64,000 bases of DNA, from the NCBI GenBank assembly GCA_032717465.1, contig CM064670.1, positions 15,210,931 to 15,274,930 on the forward strand. Reading direction: 5' to 3'. The position numbers and the translations under genes are program-made. The notes beneath the pieces are model-generated. The model was not told the origin of the DNA, ran no database searches, and saw only the letters and a program-made list of their open reading frames with translations. This stretch comes from Coenobita brevimanus (taxonomy: Eukaryota; Arthropoda; Malacostraca; Decapoda; Coenobitidae). Positions 1 through 11,341 of this stretch are shown in pieces (position 1 is the first letter of the stretch; each line of letters begins with the position of its first letter).

Positions 1-691
1 AAATGTTTCAGAACTTGAATGTACCAGCCACCATTCATCATCAAGTTCTTAGGAAGAAAGTAGAGGACTCCCCTTCCCATTTCATCTGAGAAACACCCCC
101 ATACCATTACTGATTGTGGGTTCTTAACAGTCGGCACCGTGTAAGCAGGGTCGTATTGACTTCGGGAGGCAAGGGTGACAAACCCTGGCAGAACGCACCT
201 GGAACACTTGAAATGTGCTTTCATCAGAAAACATAAATTTTCTCCACTCATCTGATGTCCAGTGTGCATACTTCTTGGCAAACTGAATGTGCTGCTTCTT
301 CATGCGGTCAGTGAGAAGCAGTTTCTTGGCTGCGGTGTGGCTTGGCAAACCCAGCTTCTGCAAGCGATGTTGGATAGTTCGAATTGAGACGTCTTGTAAT
401 AGCTGGGGATGCATTCTCTTCAATTCTGCTGCTGTCAGTTGAGGATTCTTGATTACGTCCCTCTTTAGATGCGTATCTGTACCTCTGGAAGTTGTCCTCT
501 TCTTTCCACCGTCATGCTTGTGCTCTGGTACAACATCAGGTGGCAGGCCGCGCTCTACAGCAAGAATCTTCATGACAGTCGACTTTTGCGCATCCAATAT
601 GTTCACAAATCGTGTTGATAGGTACATTATTATCCAGCCTCCTTGCAATGATACGGACCCTCTCATCCCTTGAGCAATACTTTCCAAGCAT
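1..691 (-). pseudogene. Tc1-type DNA transposon transposase, broken and cut by window edge
   Basis: Reading the minus strand from an ATG near 691 gives an N-terminal helix-turn-helix (VRIIARRLDN), a second HTH (LTAAELKRMHPQ, then VSIRTIQHRLQKLGL) and the start of the DDE catalytic core: FSDESTFQVF supplies the first catalytic Asp. The order is typical of a Tc1/mariner-superfamily cut-and-paste transposase acting on its own inverted repeats in the nucleus. The frame is broken at least twice: between the N-terminal helix and ILAVERGLP, and after RSARVCHP, where another frame continues with YDPAYTVPTVK and PQSVMVWGCF toward position 1. The second and third catalytic residues lie outside the window. 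Family assignment is firm; activity is excluded for this copy. Confidence 0.85.
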
Positions 692-969
692 GACAATTTG
701 ACCCTAGGAAAAAACAGGGCAAACAATAATTCATATGAAAAAAGAGGGAGGTGCAAGCTCGGAGCGACGGGAACATATACTCCCACTCTCGCTTCTGGGC
801 AAGCACTAATGTGCTGAGCGTTTCACCACCTCCTGCCAACACCGTAGGAGTTGCCAGTTACTTCTTGCCCAAAAAATTCAATTGGTAGAGGTGGAAACAC
901 AAAGCAAAGACAGACAACTCTCCCATAGCAATTCTGTGTGTGGGTCCTAAGTCAGTTTGTGGTGGGTAT

Positions 970-2530
970 AGCTCCTGCCCCACCTCCAGCACATAACATA
1001 TCTCCCAAATAACAAAAAACTCTTTCACACACCCAAGAGACTCACCAGCATGTTCAATCCTTTCATGCCTGGGAATATCCACAGGCTCACTCTGACACAA
1101 CGTACACATGAAATAAGTATTATCTCACAGTCTGCCTCTAATACCACTACATCTCTTATGCTCCCACTTATCACAAACACAACAGAAGATGGAATTACTT
1201 CCCACGTCCTTGTGACAAATTGCACATGGCCACTCTCCCCCTTCTTTGACAGTACCACCCCCAGTACCACCTTCTTTGGCAGTACCATTTTTGTTTTATC
1301 TGCAGTTACTCTTAAGCCCTTGTGCCCCATACCATATCTCCACTTCCTAAATATTTCCTCTGCCTCCCTTTCATTCTCTGCAACCAACACAAATTTATCA
1401 GCATATAACATCTCCCACAGTCCATTTCTGAATTCACTTGAGAGGGCTTCAGGCATCATGATAAACAGCAAGGGGCTCAAGACTGACCCCCTGATGCACA
1501 CCAACATTCACGGAAAGCTTATCACCCAAATCTCCACTCACCCTTACCTGTGTGTGAGCACCCACATACATGGCCATGACAACCCTAACCAGCCACTCCT
1601 CGCTCCCAAGCTTTCTCATTACCCACCTCACCACCTCTCAAGGGACACTCAAAAGCCTTCTCCAAATCAAGAAATATGAAGTACAGTTCCCTTTTCTTTC
1701 CTGCATATTTTTCTTGAAGCTGTTGAACAGTGAATATGGCATCAGTGGTCCCTTTGCCAGGCATAAACCCAAACTGTATCTCATCAATATTCACTCTTTC
1801 TCTAATCATACCTTCTAGAACTCTCTCCATTACCTTCATAATCTGGTCTAAAAGCTTTGTGCCTTTATAATTTCCTCTTTCCAGGGCATCATCTTTCCCC
1901 TGTACACATTTACAATTACTATCTATCTATCTATTGCCAGATGCCACAATCCCGTAAGGGGTGGTCATTTGACTTTGAGTTATTTGTTTTAATTACACTC
2001 TTCAGAAAATCATCTGGGACAACACACTCATATATAATCGTATTTATCAGGTCAGTGACTAACCTCACTCCTGTATCTCCTGAGGCTTTCAACATTTTAG
2101 CAGTCAACCCAGACACACCTGGTGTCTTCCCCACTTGCATCCTGCCTATTGCCCTGCTTACAGTAGCAGCGTCAATCAAAGGCGATGGCCCAAACACTAG
2201 ACCTGCAGGCTCCAAACCTTCCCTGTCTCAGTCACATTCCTCATTCAACAACTGGCTGTAATGCTCTCTCCATGCATCTTTAATATCTCCACTGTTCACC
2301 ACAACCCTTCCTTCATCATTCTTCACACACTGCTTACCTGTGATATCCCTATTCTCCCGCTCTGTCTGATTTGCCACCTTAAAAATAATATTCTTCCCTT
2401 CCACACGATTTAGGTTATTGAATAAAAGTCTCTGTGACTCAGACTTCTCCCTGTACACCTCTTTTCTAATCCTATGCTTGGCAGCCAAGTATTCCTCTTT
2501 GTTACCACCCTTCTTCCATTGCTGTAAAGA
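970..2530 (-). mobile_element. Non-LTR retrotransposon (LINE family B) remnant, copy 1
   Basis: Minus-strand fragments in changing frames encode a reverse transcriptase: KSESQRLLFNNLNR (about 2400), a palm region with MQVGKTPGVSGLTAKMLKA (about 2130), FGFMPGKGTTDAIF (about 1770), DLEKAF (about 1660), and a decayed active-site box LYADKFVL in place of YADD (about 1405). Downstream come the remains of a Cys-rich finger (MCTLCQS at about 1105). The copy resembles the better one at 56358-58463 and stops after the finger, so its 3' end is lost. A 77-bp insertion at 1920-1996 interrupts it. The clade is not assigned with certainty; the C-terminus of family B looks RTE-like. Confidence 0.8.
1920..1996 (-). 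mobile_element. Minimal 5'-truncated RTE 3' tail inserted in LINE B
   Basis: On the plus strand the segment reads (ATCT)n, then ATTGCCAGATGCC and the CCCGTAAGGGGTGG motif, which is exactly the 3' terminus of the RTE-like copies (7738, 23248, 52554). Family B at 57805-57835 has no such segment at the equivalent point. AATTAC flanks both sides (1914-1919 and 1991-1996) as a short target duplication within longer imperfect similarity. It is best read as a severely 5'-truncated retrotransposition event. Confidence 0.7.
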
Positions 2531-3850
2531 GTTTGATAATATTTGTGGTGACGGTTTTATGTGCCTAGGTGTGTTGCTGTGTGTCAGTCATGTAGTGACA
2601 GGGACGGTGTGTATTGGCGCAGGCTGCTGCACAGAATTGTGTGCCTCTCATATCAAGGTAGTCTCTGGCAGAGAAGACTTTAGTTTCAGAGTGTAAGTGA
2701 AGTGTGGGATTGGTTTTGCTGCAGCCAGTGATAATGCATAGGGAATTGTTCTGTATAGTTTTGAAGCTGTTATACTGTAGTTAGTATTAGGTAGGGTGAG
2801 AGCCCATTCCAGGGAGGCATTGAACATCACTGATCAAATGTATTTTTTGCCAAGTAAAGAGGGTTTTTCTTTATTTTACGCAATGTTTGGCCCTGTAGTT
2901 TCCTTCAGTGCATTGAATCTAATGTCACTCCAGGGATCTTAGTGAAGGGTGTGTGGGGCACACACATTGTCAAATGTGATCTGGGGGGAGTGGTAGTACC
3001 TTTGTTTATGTTTGCTGCTAGTGATGAGCGTGGTGGTAGATTTGGCTGTGGCAGTTGTCAGCCTGGTTTCCTTAACCCAAGTCTGCATTGTTTTGAGGTA
3101 GTATTACCTGTTGTCTGTAACCCAAGTCTGCAGTGTGTTGTGGTAGTCTTGTTGCAGTATGCAGGCTGTCTACAATATAGCTTGTGGTTGTTATGGTGAT
3201 GTCGGTTGCATATGTGGCAATTTTAGTGGATGGTTTGGTGTGGGTATATCATGCGTGTATATGTTGAAGAGTTGTGGGTGAGAGAATAGAGTTGTCTGGA
3301 ACTCCATCATAACTTGCCATGTATGACTTGCCTTGAACTGTAATGTGTGCTTGTCTTCTAGACAGATAGTTGGCAAGCCAGCATTTGGTACCGGTATTGT
3401 TTTCCATGTTTTGTTGTATATCTTGGTGATTAGTTTGTGTTGGGGGATGGCATCAAAGATTTGTTGTGAGAACTGTGTGTGTTATGTGTATGTTGAAGAG
3501 GTAATGCCATACGATGCATGGTGTGTGTGATTAGTCAGTAAGGTGTTTGTAGAGTGTAGTGCTTTAAATTGTGTGTTGTGAAGGAGCAAGGGGAACATGG
3601 CATATGACTGTTGAGAATGAGACACTGAGTTATTTTGGATGTTGTGCTAACTAGTGCTATGGGTCTGTGTGAAGAAGGGGTGTGTTTGGTCCTTGTTTGG
3701 GTTAAGTACAGTACAGTGATATTTGTTCCACATTTCCAAATACTGTAATGGGAGTACTTGTAGTGTTATGGGTCTGTACGAAGAAAGGTGTGTTGGGTCC
3801 TTGTTTGGTTGAAGTAATGTTTGTTCCATATTTCCAACTACTGTACTGCA
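2531..3850 (-). mobile_element. Decayed CR1-like LINE copy (3' half)
   Basis: The region aligns by eye, on the minus strand, with the CR1-like element at 58512-62352. Shared landmarks include the segment around 2630-2700 matching 59070-59130 (GTGCCTCT and the following bases), the GTGTGGGTAT stretch near 3239 matching 59696, and GGATGGCATCAAA near 3446 matching 59904. No long frame survives. A small tandem duplication of about 44 bp (AACCCAAGTCTGCA repeated) lies at about 3076-3150. It is an old copy lacking the endonuclease half. Confidence 0.65.
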
Positions 3851-3918
3851 TAAGGGATCCTGGTGTACATATGAGTAGTTGCTGGTGTTTTTGTTGTCGT
3901 GGTCATTATCGTCAATTA

Positions 3919-4000
3919 GTCATCAGTCATCATCATCGGTATCATCTTCATCATCATCATAATCATTATCATCATCATCATTATTAGTCATCATCATCAG
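3919..4000. repeat. Imperfect (CAT)n microsatellite
   Basis: Runs of CAT/ATC triplets with interruptions. The next bases (3995-4035, AGCCTGGGGC then CTTGACATTTAA) resemble the 3' part of SINE family A seen at 34058, so this may be the tail of a decayed SINE copy. Confidence 0.7.
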
Positions 4001-4342
4001 CCTGGGGCAAGGCTACATAATCTTGACATTTAACCCTGTCATGGGGGAATGTAAAATTTAAGAATAGAAATGCTGAATTAATCAAAAGTAAACACAAGGA
4101 ATTGACTTGTGAAATCAGGTAGTAAGTTTTACTTTATGCTGACTTACTTCGCCGATTCTCTAAGGATAAAAATTTTATAAACTTTCTCAACAGTACACAG
4201 CGGAGAATAATCACTCATGAATGCTGTATCATTAGTACTGTTGGCCTCTTGAAAAAGTGACTCCACCCCTGACAGTCAATAACTAATAATAATAATAATA
4301 TTGGACAGGTTCTTGCCGGTGCTAACTCCTAGTTGGCACAAG

Positions 4343-4597
4343 CGGATTTTTCGTTCATTCATTCATTGCCAGACGCCAAGTATCCCAAACGGGGTGGCCA
4401 AGGGCTTAGAGTTAATTGTTTTACAGGGAGGGGCACTAATCCTCCACCAACCCCACTTGACCCGTCAGGAGAACGTTATGCCAACAGCATCAGGTGTTCC
4501 CAGGCGGTCACCCATCCAAGTACTAATCAGACCCAACGTTGCTTAACTTCGCCGATCGGACGGGAAGCAGTGTACTCAACGTGGTATGGCTGTTGGC
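4343..4597 (-). mobile_element. 5S rRNA-derived SINE, copy 1, with RTE-like 3' tail
   Basis: The minus strand begins at about 4597 with an almost complete 5S rRNA-like sequence (4481-4597). It contains GCCATACCACGTTGAGTACA, an internal box A region AGTTAAGCAACGTT and a box C region TGGATGGGTGACCGCCTGGG, the RNA polymerase III internal promoter of 5S genes. A unique body of about 90 bp follows, then a 3' end GGCGTCTGGCAAT with (GAAT)n repeats that closely matches the RTE-like LINE tail. An 11-bp direct repeat GTTGGCACAAG (4332-4342 and 4592-4602) brackets it, though its first bases overlap the 5S start. It is a SINE3-type element rather than a functional 5S gene: a second copy with the same body lies at 33190-33432. 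Confidence 0.88.
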
Positions 4598-4602
4598 ACA
4601 AG

Positions 4603-6284
4603 GAACAAATACGAAAGAACTGGCTCAGCTACCAGTTGTGATTAATATAAGGAGTTAGTGCAAACTGGGAGTAGCAAACTAAAGTAATCTCAGTGTGGAG
4701 AAATCAAACAAGGCTGTTACATTTACATTAAGGTCAAGAAAAGAACTGTAAAATTATTAATTACAATGAAATAAAAATACGTTACATGAATTTCAAAAAT
4801 GAATTCAAGAGGGGAATTCACTGTCGCAAGGGGACTAGTGAATTCAGATATCAAAGGAAATACACTCACTCACTCATTCAAAGAGCTAATCAGACTTAAG
4901 CGTAGGAAAATGAACGGAGCTGAAGCTACACAAGACTGGGCGTCTATCTGTTTCTACAGCAGACGCTGCTCGCTGCTAGCCCACTACACCGATCACGAAT
5001 GGTGGGGGGATGCGGGGAATCGCTGTACAACGGAGACGCTGCTCTCAATGCTGGGCACGAGTACCTTCTCCCGAGGCGGTCCAAAACTGACTGATGTAAC
5101 CAAGCCGGGTATGGGAGTGAGAGATGGTCATGTTCACCGGAAGTGGGTGTGGCCTAACTTCAGTGGTCAATGGAGGCAGGGCGAACGATATACACGTGTA
5201 GTAAAATCACTCAGTGGAGCACTAATGTCATGCATAAGAACAGTCACTTCTGGAGCAGTGACAAATATTCTGAAAAAATTATCCCGATCAAAGTGCATAC
5301 AGGGACTGTTAAACTGAGTGATACACAGTGGGTTTTCCACTAAAATTCGTGGTTTCCCACAAAAGTACAATGTCACGAATTTGTATAAATACACAATCGC
5401 GCAAATTCGTGACAAACCTGTTACCTGTGATGTGCAGCCACAGCCATTCCAAGATACTGTACACTGTGATGTACAGCTCCATTAGCATTTTTGCCCAAGT
5501 CCCAACTTCAGAATACAGTAATGAAAATATCTAAGCTCTTTATGGCCAAACAATGATAGATATTTACCTGAAAATTTGCACACACATACTGTACTATACT
5601 CTCTTCAGTATTATACCCATAAAACTGGTATTTGGAAAAAATGATATACCGTGATCCTTTCATTATTTTTCACTTGGTTATAGCGGTTTTTGTCTGCACT
5701 GCTTGGTGAAAATTTCCAGTCTTGCCGTTAATCCCATCCCTGGTGGTGGAGACCACCAGTCCTTCACCCCCTAGCCTCAGAATCCCTTAACTCACATCCA
5801 TCTCAGGTCTCTACATGGTCTGTTTCTTCCTTGTTGTGCCCTTTTTATCATTAGACATGCCTTTGTGTGTTTCTTATACTTACCAGAACAGTATGTCTGT
5901 ATTTAGTGGGCCTAAATTGTTGTAAAGGGAAAAATTTGGGTTTATAAGTAGGGTGCCCGGTACCAATTAGGATAAATTCCATAGGTTCTGTGCTTTCGTT
6001 ATCATGCAATTTCATTATCATGCAGTAGATGAGGTACCAGTTATGCACGATAACCAAAGGATCTCTGTATGTGCAAGTTCTTTTGGCGGTCCAAAATTGC
6101 CGAACTTCAAAATGCTGTAGTGGATAAACTATGGCATATATTGACCTGAAAATTGATAGACGTATACTTTTTTGCATCCTTATCAAGTGGAAAGACAAGA
6201 AAACCAATTTGGGAACTTGACAATCTGTTGTTTTTTTGCATATGGGGTGTACTTTGGATATCCAGTCTAATGCAGTTTATGGGT
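4603..6284. other. Intergenic/upstream stretch without recognised feature
   Basis: I see AT-rich unique-looking DNA with only short shadow frames. The sense frame at about 4800-5317 has no recognisable domain and no partner elsewhere in the window. An upstream exon of the phosphatase-subunit gene could be hidden here, but I could not find one. Confidence 0.4.
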
Positions 6285-6511
6285 TAAGGAAAGTGTAATC
6301 AGCCTCACTCTTCCCTTAGTGGTATTATGTGAGCAAGAAACTCTAACCACCCTGCAGTGGAAATCCATACAGTCTCCATCCAGTTGGTGCACCTTGACCC
6401 ACTAAACCACCTAGCTTTGTTTGGTTATATGTTACCATCCATTGCAGTAAATGGATTCCTGGACTACAGGAAATCATTTAACTTGTCACTTAGTGTACTG
6501 TACAATCCATC

Positions 6512-6512
<1 letters not shown>
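6285..6512 (-). mobile_element. SINE family A copy (tRNA-like region)
   Basis: It resembles the copies at 34058-34562 and 45728-46213. On the minus strand there is a tRNA-like box A (GGTGGTTTAGTGGG) and the shared blocks around CACTAAGTGACAAG and GTAAATGG. Its 3' (GGAT)n tail is missing. It ends directly at the GA microsatellite. Confidence 0.65.

Positions 6513-6513
<1 letters not shown>

Positions 6514-6552
<39 letters not shown>
6514..6552. repeat. (GA)n microsatellite
   Basis: About 19 perfect GA units directly beside a SINE A copy, the usual place for A-rich or purine-rich SINE sequence to expand. Confidence 0.95.
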
Positions 6553-6553
<1 letters not shown>

Positions 6554-7012
6554 ACACTACAACAAGTGACTGGATGATGGGTGACCTCACCTTTCACAAT
6601 TGGCCTACAAAAAATTTAATTTAACAGTGCTTGCTTGAGCATAATGTCTTTATTTAAAGGACATCATACAGTACAGTACAGTATTTATTTTGTTCTGGCA
6701 ATTGCCTGATGATTGTATTTGGCTTAAGAAAGTCTTTTTGAAGTGAAAGGCTTGAATATGTTTGTCTTTGTCTTGTTTAGAAGGGTTTTAGGCTTTTTTC
6801 ACTTGGTAGTGCTCTCCATGCTGTACAATCTCTGATAGCATCTCCATTTAGTCCCTTAACTTGGAGGTTTTGATACAGCCGTCATTAGTCCCTTTTATAA
6901 GCTGAGAATAATTTGACTGGATATGGCAGGGATTAATTATAAATGCATCATTGTAGTGAGGTAGTTAATTTGTTGATGTAGCTGCAGTAATGTATGGTTT
7001 GTATGTGTTCAG

Positions 7013-7241
7013 GGGTGCCAACTTGCTGGCAGTGAATGCAGATGGCAATATGCCGTATGACATCTGTGAAGATGATGCTACACTGGACTACATAGAAGGT
7101 GAGATGGCACGGCGTGGGGTAACACAGCGGCTCATTGACCAAACTCGCTCAGCCACTGAGACCCAGATGCTGGCTGACCTGAGGCGCATCAAGAATGACG
7201 GCCAAAGCCTCATGTTCAGGGATCACCAGGGTGCAACACCA
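7013..7241 (+). CDS. PPP1R16: PPP1R16-type PP1 regulatory subunit, internal exon (ankyrin region)
   Basis: First recognised exon of the only host gene, a myosin-phosphatase-targeting-type subunit that binds protein phosphatase 1 and brings it to membranes and cytoskeletal substrates. After one base completing a codon, 76 codons follow, starting GANLLAVNADGNMPYD and ending HQGATP. Known PPP1R16A/B proteins share the block GANLLAVNADGNMPYD-C-D and the following linker (MARRGVTQ, then the TRSATE stretch), so the match to that family rather than to MYPT1/2 is strong. The acceptor is TTCAG|G at 7011-7012. The donor GTTAGT follows CCA at 7241. The linker carries no stop or frameshift. The upstream exons with the RVxF motif and first ankyrins are not visible in the window. 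Confidence 0.9.
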
Positions 7242-7244
7242 GTT

Positions 7245-7725
7245 AGTATATATAAATATACAACTCTTATAGTTTGTACTGCTTTGTTAGCTTTTGTTTA
7301 TTTCTGTGTACATTAAAAGTCCTCTCATTCGGCATCTTCGGGACCAAGCAGGTGCTAAAAGAGCAGAAACTGCCGGATGACTGAGAAAACCTGCCAGAAA
7401 GCTTCTAGCAGTCATGGTTGATCACCCCAGTGTAATCACAGTGTCAACCCTAAGCACTAAATATTTAATAAGCGACTTATATTTAATGTATTTAATGATG
7501 CAAGACACATGACCTTACCTTAACCTAGGTGTATTTACATATGGACACTGTAAAATAGCACAACAAAGTTTCTAAACACTCGGAAGGTCCCACTCACAAA
7601 GCCAGACACTCACGAGTCATGATGGCCAGTGGTGCATGCAATGTTGGCAAGCAGAAATCTTCAAAAGCGCTAAGCTCAACGCACTAAGTTATAGGTGAAC
7701 TGTTCAAATTTTTGCACTAAATTGG
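7245..7725. other. Intron 1, unannotated part
   Basis: No feature recognised. The bases just before the RTE insertion and just after it (10540-10640) share GCACTAA-type words and appear to be one older AT-rich repeat split by that insertion. Confidence 0.4.
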
Positions 7726-7737
7726 ACTAAAAAAAGT

Positions 7738-10527
7738 CTATCTATCTATCTATCTATTGCCAGACGCCTCAGTCCCGTTTGGGGTGGCCACAAACAAATC
7801 ACCTCCAAGTCGCCCTGTCCCCCGTCATTTCACTGCCCTGCTCCCAACTCACACCCCCCTCATATACCTCTCCACCCCATCCCTCCATCTCATCCTCGGC
7901 CTCCCCGTCCCTCTTCCCCCCTCCACCTCACTCACATACACTCTCTTCGTCAGTCTTTCACCCTCCATCCTCTCCACATGGCCAAACCACCTCAGTGTGT
8001 TCCTCATAACGCTTCCTATCACATCCACATCCACACCACAACGCTCCTTTATATCCTCATTCGTCAGCCTGTCTCTCCATGTGACTCCATAGGCTCCTCT
8101 TAAATAACTCATTTCCACTTCTCTCACTCTTGACTTGTGTCCTTCCAACAACGTCCAAGCTTCACTTTCATACGTTAGAGTTGGTATCACAATACTGTCA
8201 TGTAGTAACTTTTTCACTTCCATGCTCACTTCCCTGTTTCTTATCATTGCTTTCAAAGAACCAGCAACCTTTCTTCCCTGCTGTACCCTTTCAAGCACTT
8301 CACCCTCCAAACCTCCATCCTTACTCATCACACTACCCAAGTACTTAAACGTACTCACATTTTCCAATTCCTCACCATCCAACCTCGCTGTACATTCACT
8401 GACTTCACCTCTCTCCAAGACCATCACTTTACTCTTCCCTACATTCACCTTTAGATTCCATTTCTTACACACTCTCCCAAACTCATCCACCAAGCCTTGC
8501 AGCTCCCCTTCATCTTCACTCAACAATACAGTATCATCTGGAAGTAACAGTACAGGGAGTTTCCAAACACTATCCTCTCTCACCAGGGCCACTCCAACAT
8601 CCACTACCTTACCTTATACCTCTTTTATTACCCCATCCATGTACAGATTGAACAACCATGGAGACATGACACATCCCTGTTTCAACCCAACTTTCAAAGA
8701 GAAAAATTCACTTAGTTCACCATCCACACGCACTTCAGCCTTCGCACCATCGTACATACTCTTCACAGCATTCAACAACTTCCCATCTACTCCATATATT
8801 CTTAACACTTTCCACAATCCTTGTCTATCCACCCTGTTATATGCTTTCTCCAAATCCATGATAGCCGCATACAACTTCTTTCCCTTCTCTAGAAACTTTT
8901 CCACTAAAGATCTAAGAATGAATATCTGATTTACACACCCTCTTCCCTTCCTAAAGCCTCCCTGTTCTTCTCCAGGTAATTTCTCTGTTCTTTCTCTAAC
9001 TCTGTCAATAAGTATCCTACCATACACTTTTCCTATTATACTAAGAAGACAAATACTCCTATGATTACCACACACTTCTTTTTCCCCTTTTCCTTTGTAC
9101 AAGGAAATAATTATACCTGACTTCCAAACCTCCGGGACTTTACCTCCCTCCCAGGCCAATCAGCACATCTTCCACATCCATTCTACTACTATCTCTCCCC
9201 CATGCTTCAGCATTTCACCACGCACTCCATCAATTCCTGGGGCTTTCCCCGATTTAACTTTCTTCATTGCTTCCACAACTTCTATCCTACTGATTTCTTT
9301 CTGTCTTCTCACCTCCCTCCTTCTCCCAGCCATTCCCCAGCCACTTATACGTGCATTACTTCCATCGTCTGTGTTCAACAATTCCTTAAAGTGTTCTCTC
9401 CATCTGCTTACTTTTTCTCCTTTCTCCACTAGTAATCTACCATTTTTATCTTTCACTCCCCTGCTAACTTCACTTCCACCCTGTCTTACTCTTTTCACCT
9501 CTTTCCAGAACATTTTCTTACAGTCCCTCCACCTTACACTCAAATTCCTTCCAAATTCCTCATCCACTCTCTTCTTACTCTCTTTTACTAATCTTTTCGC
9601 CTCTTTCTTTCTTTTTACATATAACTCTCTCTTCCACCTCTCAACTTCTTCCACGTCCCTATTTCTCATCCATTCATTTTATGCTTTCTTCTTTTGTGCC
9701 ACAGCCTGTCTCACCTCTTCAGTCCACCACGCTGTTCCTTGCACCCCCCTCCATCTTCTCTTCCTTCCACACACCACATCACATGCTGCACATATTTCTT
9801 CTGTAAATATCGTACACACACCTTCCACGTCTCCCATCTGCTCCAATTCATATTTGCCCAGTCGTTCCTCCACTTCTCTCTTATACTCTGCCTTTTTCTC
9901 ATCCTCTTGTAACCTTTCCACTCTCCTTGCAACTACTCCTTCCTCTCATCTTTCCCTTCTTCTATTCCTCCATCTTGCTTGAATCCTAATTCTGGCCACC
10001 ACCAAGTAGTGGTCAGAAAGTCCACTCCCCCAACCTCTATAAGCTCTTGCATCCATTACACATCTTTGCATCCTTTCATCCACACACACATAATCAATCA
10101 TTGCCTTCCTTTCATTCAGTTCACCACCCACCCTTCTCGTCACTCGCCATGTATACCTGTGGATCATTTTATATCTGAAGAGGGTATTGTCTATCACCAA
10201 CCCCCTCCCAGCACAAATATCCACTAACACACTGCCATTCTCATCTGTCTCAGCAGGCACACCCCACTCACCAACTATTCCATCCATCTTCATATTCCCA
10301 ACGTTACCATTCATATCACCGATCAAAAACACTCTCTCATTCCTTCCAAACTTTTCCATGCACATTGCTATATTTGTCCAGAACTCTTCTCTCACTCTTC
10401 TAGCACGATCTTGCGTTTGCGCATACGCACACACAATCGCCCACATTTGTATTCCAACTTTCAACTTTACCCACACAATCCTTGACCCAATTGATCCATA
10501 CTGTCTTATGCCCTTCTTCCATCTAGC
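7738..10527 (-). mobile_element. RTE-like LINE, longest copy, 5'-truncated, with target duplication
   Basis: The 3' end lies at 7738 with (TCTA)n on the plus strand, i.e. (TAGA)n following GGCGTCTGGCAA on the coding strand. The 5' end lies near 10527, inside the endonuclease domain. A 12-bp direct repeat ACTAAAAAA[A/T]GT (7726-7737 and 10528-10539, one mismatch) marks target-primed insertion. It sits antisense in intron 1 of the phosphatase-subunit gene. Related copies in the window: 20245, 23248, 23869, 52554 and 58464/62353. Confidence 0.9.
7849..10527 (-). pseudogene. RTE-like LINE polyprotein (AP endonuclease, reverse transcriptase) with in-frame stops
   Basis: One reading frame runs the whole way, broken only by nonsense codons near 9946, 9679, 9160 and 8614, with no frameshift. 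Domain order is an exonuclease/endonuclease/phosphatase-type endonuclease (VFLIGDMNGNVG with catalytic Asp and Asn; LSDHYLVV with the Asp-His pair), a basic linker, and RT (APGIDGVRGEMLKHGG; EEQGGFRKGRGCVNQIF; DLEKAYNRVDRQG; LKQGCVMSPWLF). The active-site box reads LPDDTVLL where other copies have FADD. The C-terminal tail has WFGHVERMEGERL and a basic GRGTGRPRMRW stretch. The protein would nick DNA and prime cDNA synthesis there. At least one stop looks like C-to-T decay of a Gln codon (8614; other copies have CAA). The 5' end of the endonuclease is missing. Confidence 0.9.
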
Positions 10528-10539
10528 ACTAAAAAATGT

Positions 10540-11119
10540 GCTAGATATAAAAGAAAGTTTAATTTTATTGGCACTAAATTATTGTGAAAAGCACTAGAGC
10601 TAGTGCCAACAGTGCCAAATTGGCAATTATGGGCACACGGGTACCAGCTGTGAGTTGGCAACCCTTTCACGGGTGCTGATCGGCACAGCATACGTGTCGG
10701 AAGAGCAGAGAACTTTCGTAATGGGACTACTTATGAAAACCACCGAAAGATTGGAAATACTGGTAGACCAGATGCTGAATGAGAGGACTTTTACTGTATA
10801 TGGATGCGCAAAAGTATGGACAGGTTCTTTTAATAAATTGTCTTTTTTGATGCTGTTTTAGTCTGTTAAATCTTTAGTAATTTACTAAAAAGATTGCATC
10901 GTAAAGTTTCATTCATACTTATTAAACATTTTCTAGTTTCCACTGATATACAGGACCATTTATGTGGAAAAATTTTGATATTTAGGAACCTATTAAGTGT
11001 GTATAAAGAGAACTACATTTATGGTACAGTCTAACTTTTTTGTATATTACTGTACCTGTTGCAGTTTTTTAATATGTGCTTTTGAGGGGTGGATGAATGT
11101 GACAGGAACGCTGAATGCA
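10540..11119. other. Intron 1, unannotated part
   Basis: AT-rich DNA. A short frame at about 10655-10861 has no recognised domain and no splice context that I can support. No other feature seen. Confidence 0.4.
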
Positions 11120-11312
11120 TCATAGTACCTGTAAATGTTGTTATTTATGCTCATTTGGATGTGAAGCTGGTGAACTACATACTGAAGGTGTACTTTTTCT
11201 GCAGTCTACCATCCTCCTCTTAGGGATAGGGAGGGAGTTGAAGGAAGTTTGTATAACCCAACATCAGTTATATTGGTGCCACCAGTTGAGAGCGTCTCTC
11301 CAGCACCAATAC
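11120..11312 (+). repeat. Dispersed repeat E, copy 1
   Basis: It shares CTGGTG-A-CT, CCATCCTCC and TATTGGTGCCACCA blocks in the same order with 47660-47835. It is a moderately diverged repeat pair, origin unknown, and ends about 30 bp before the next exon. Confidence 0.55.
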
Positions 11313-11341
11313 ATGTAAATGCAAATGTTCCTTTTATGCAG

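Noticed and set aside
4481..4597. Functional 5S rRNA gene
   Set aside because: The same 5S-like sequence with an identical non-5S body and LINE-like tail occurs again at 33190-33432, and direct repeats bracket the unit. This is a SINE, not part of a 5S array; no terminator T-run directly follows the 5S part.
4799..5317. 172-residue sense frame as a host exon or gene
   Set aside because: No recognised domain, no splice context joined to the known exons, and no biased composition suggesting coding.
7757..10597. Ser/Pro/Thr/Leu-rich plus-strand frames across the RTE copies
   Set aside because: They are antisense shadows of the LINE coding strand; the same happens at 23288, 52395, 52945 and 62943.
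10655..10861. Possible small host exon between phosphatase-subunit exons
   Set aside because: Exons 7013-7241 and 11342-11467 join perfectly in phase within one ankyrin repeat (GATP|LHVAAANG), leaving no room for an extra exon.
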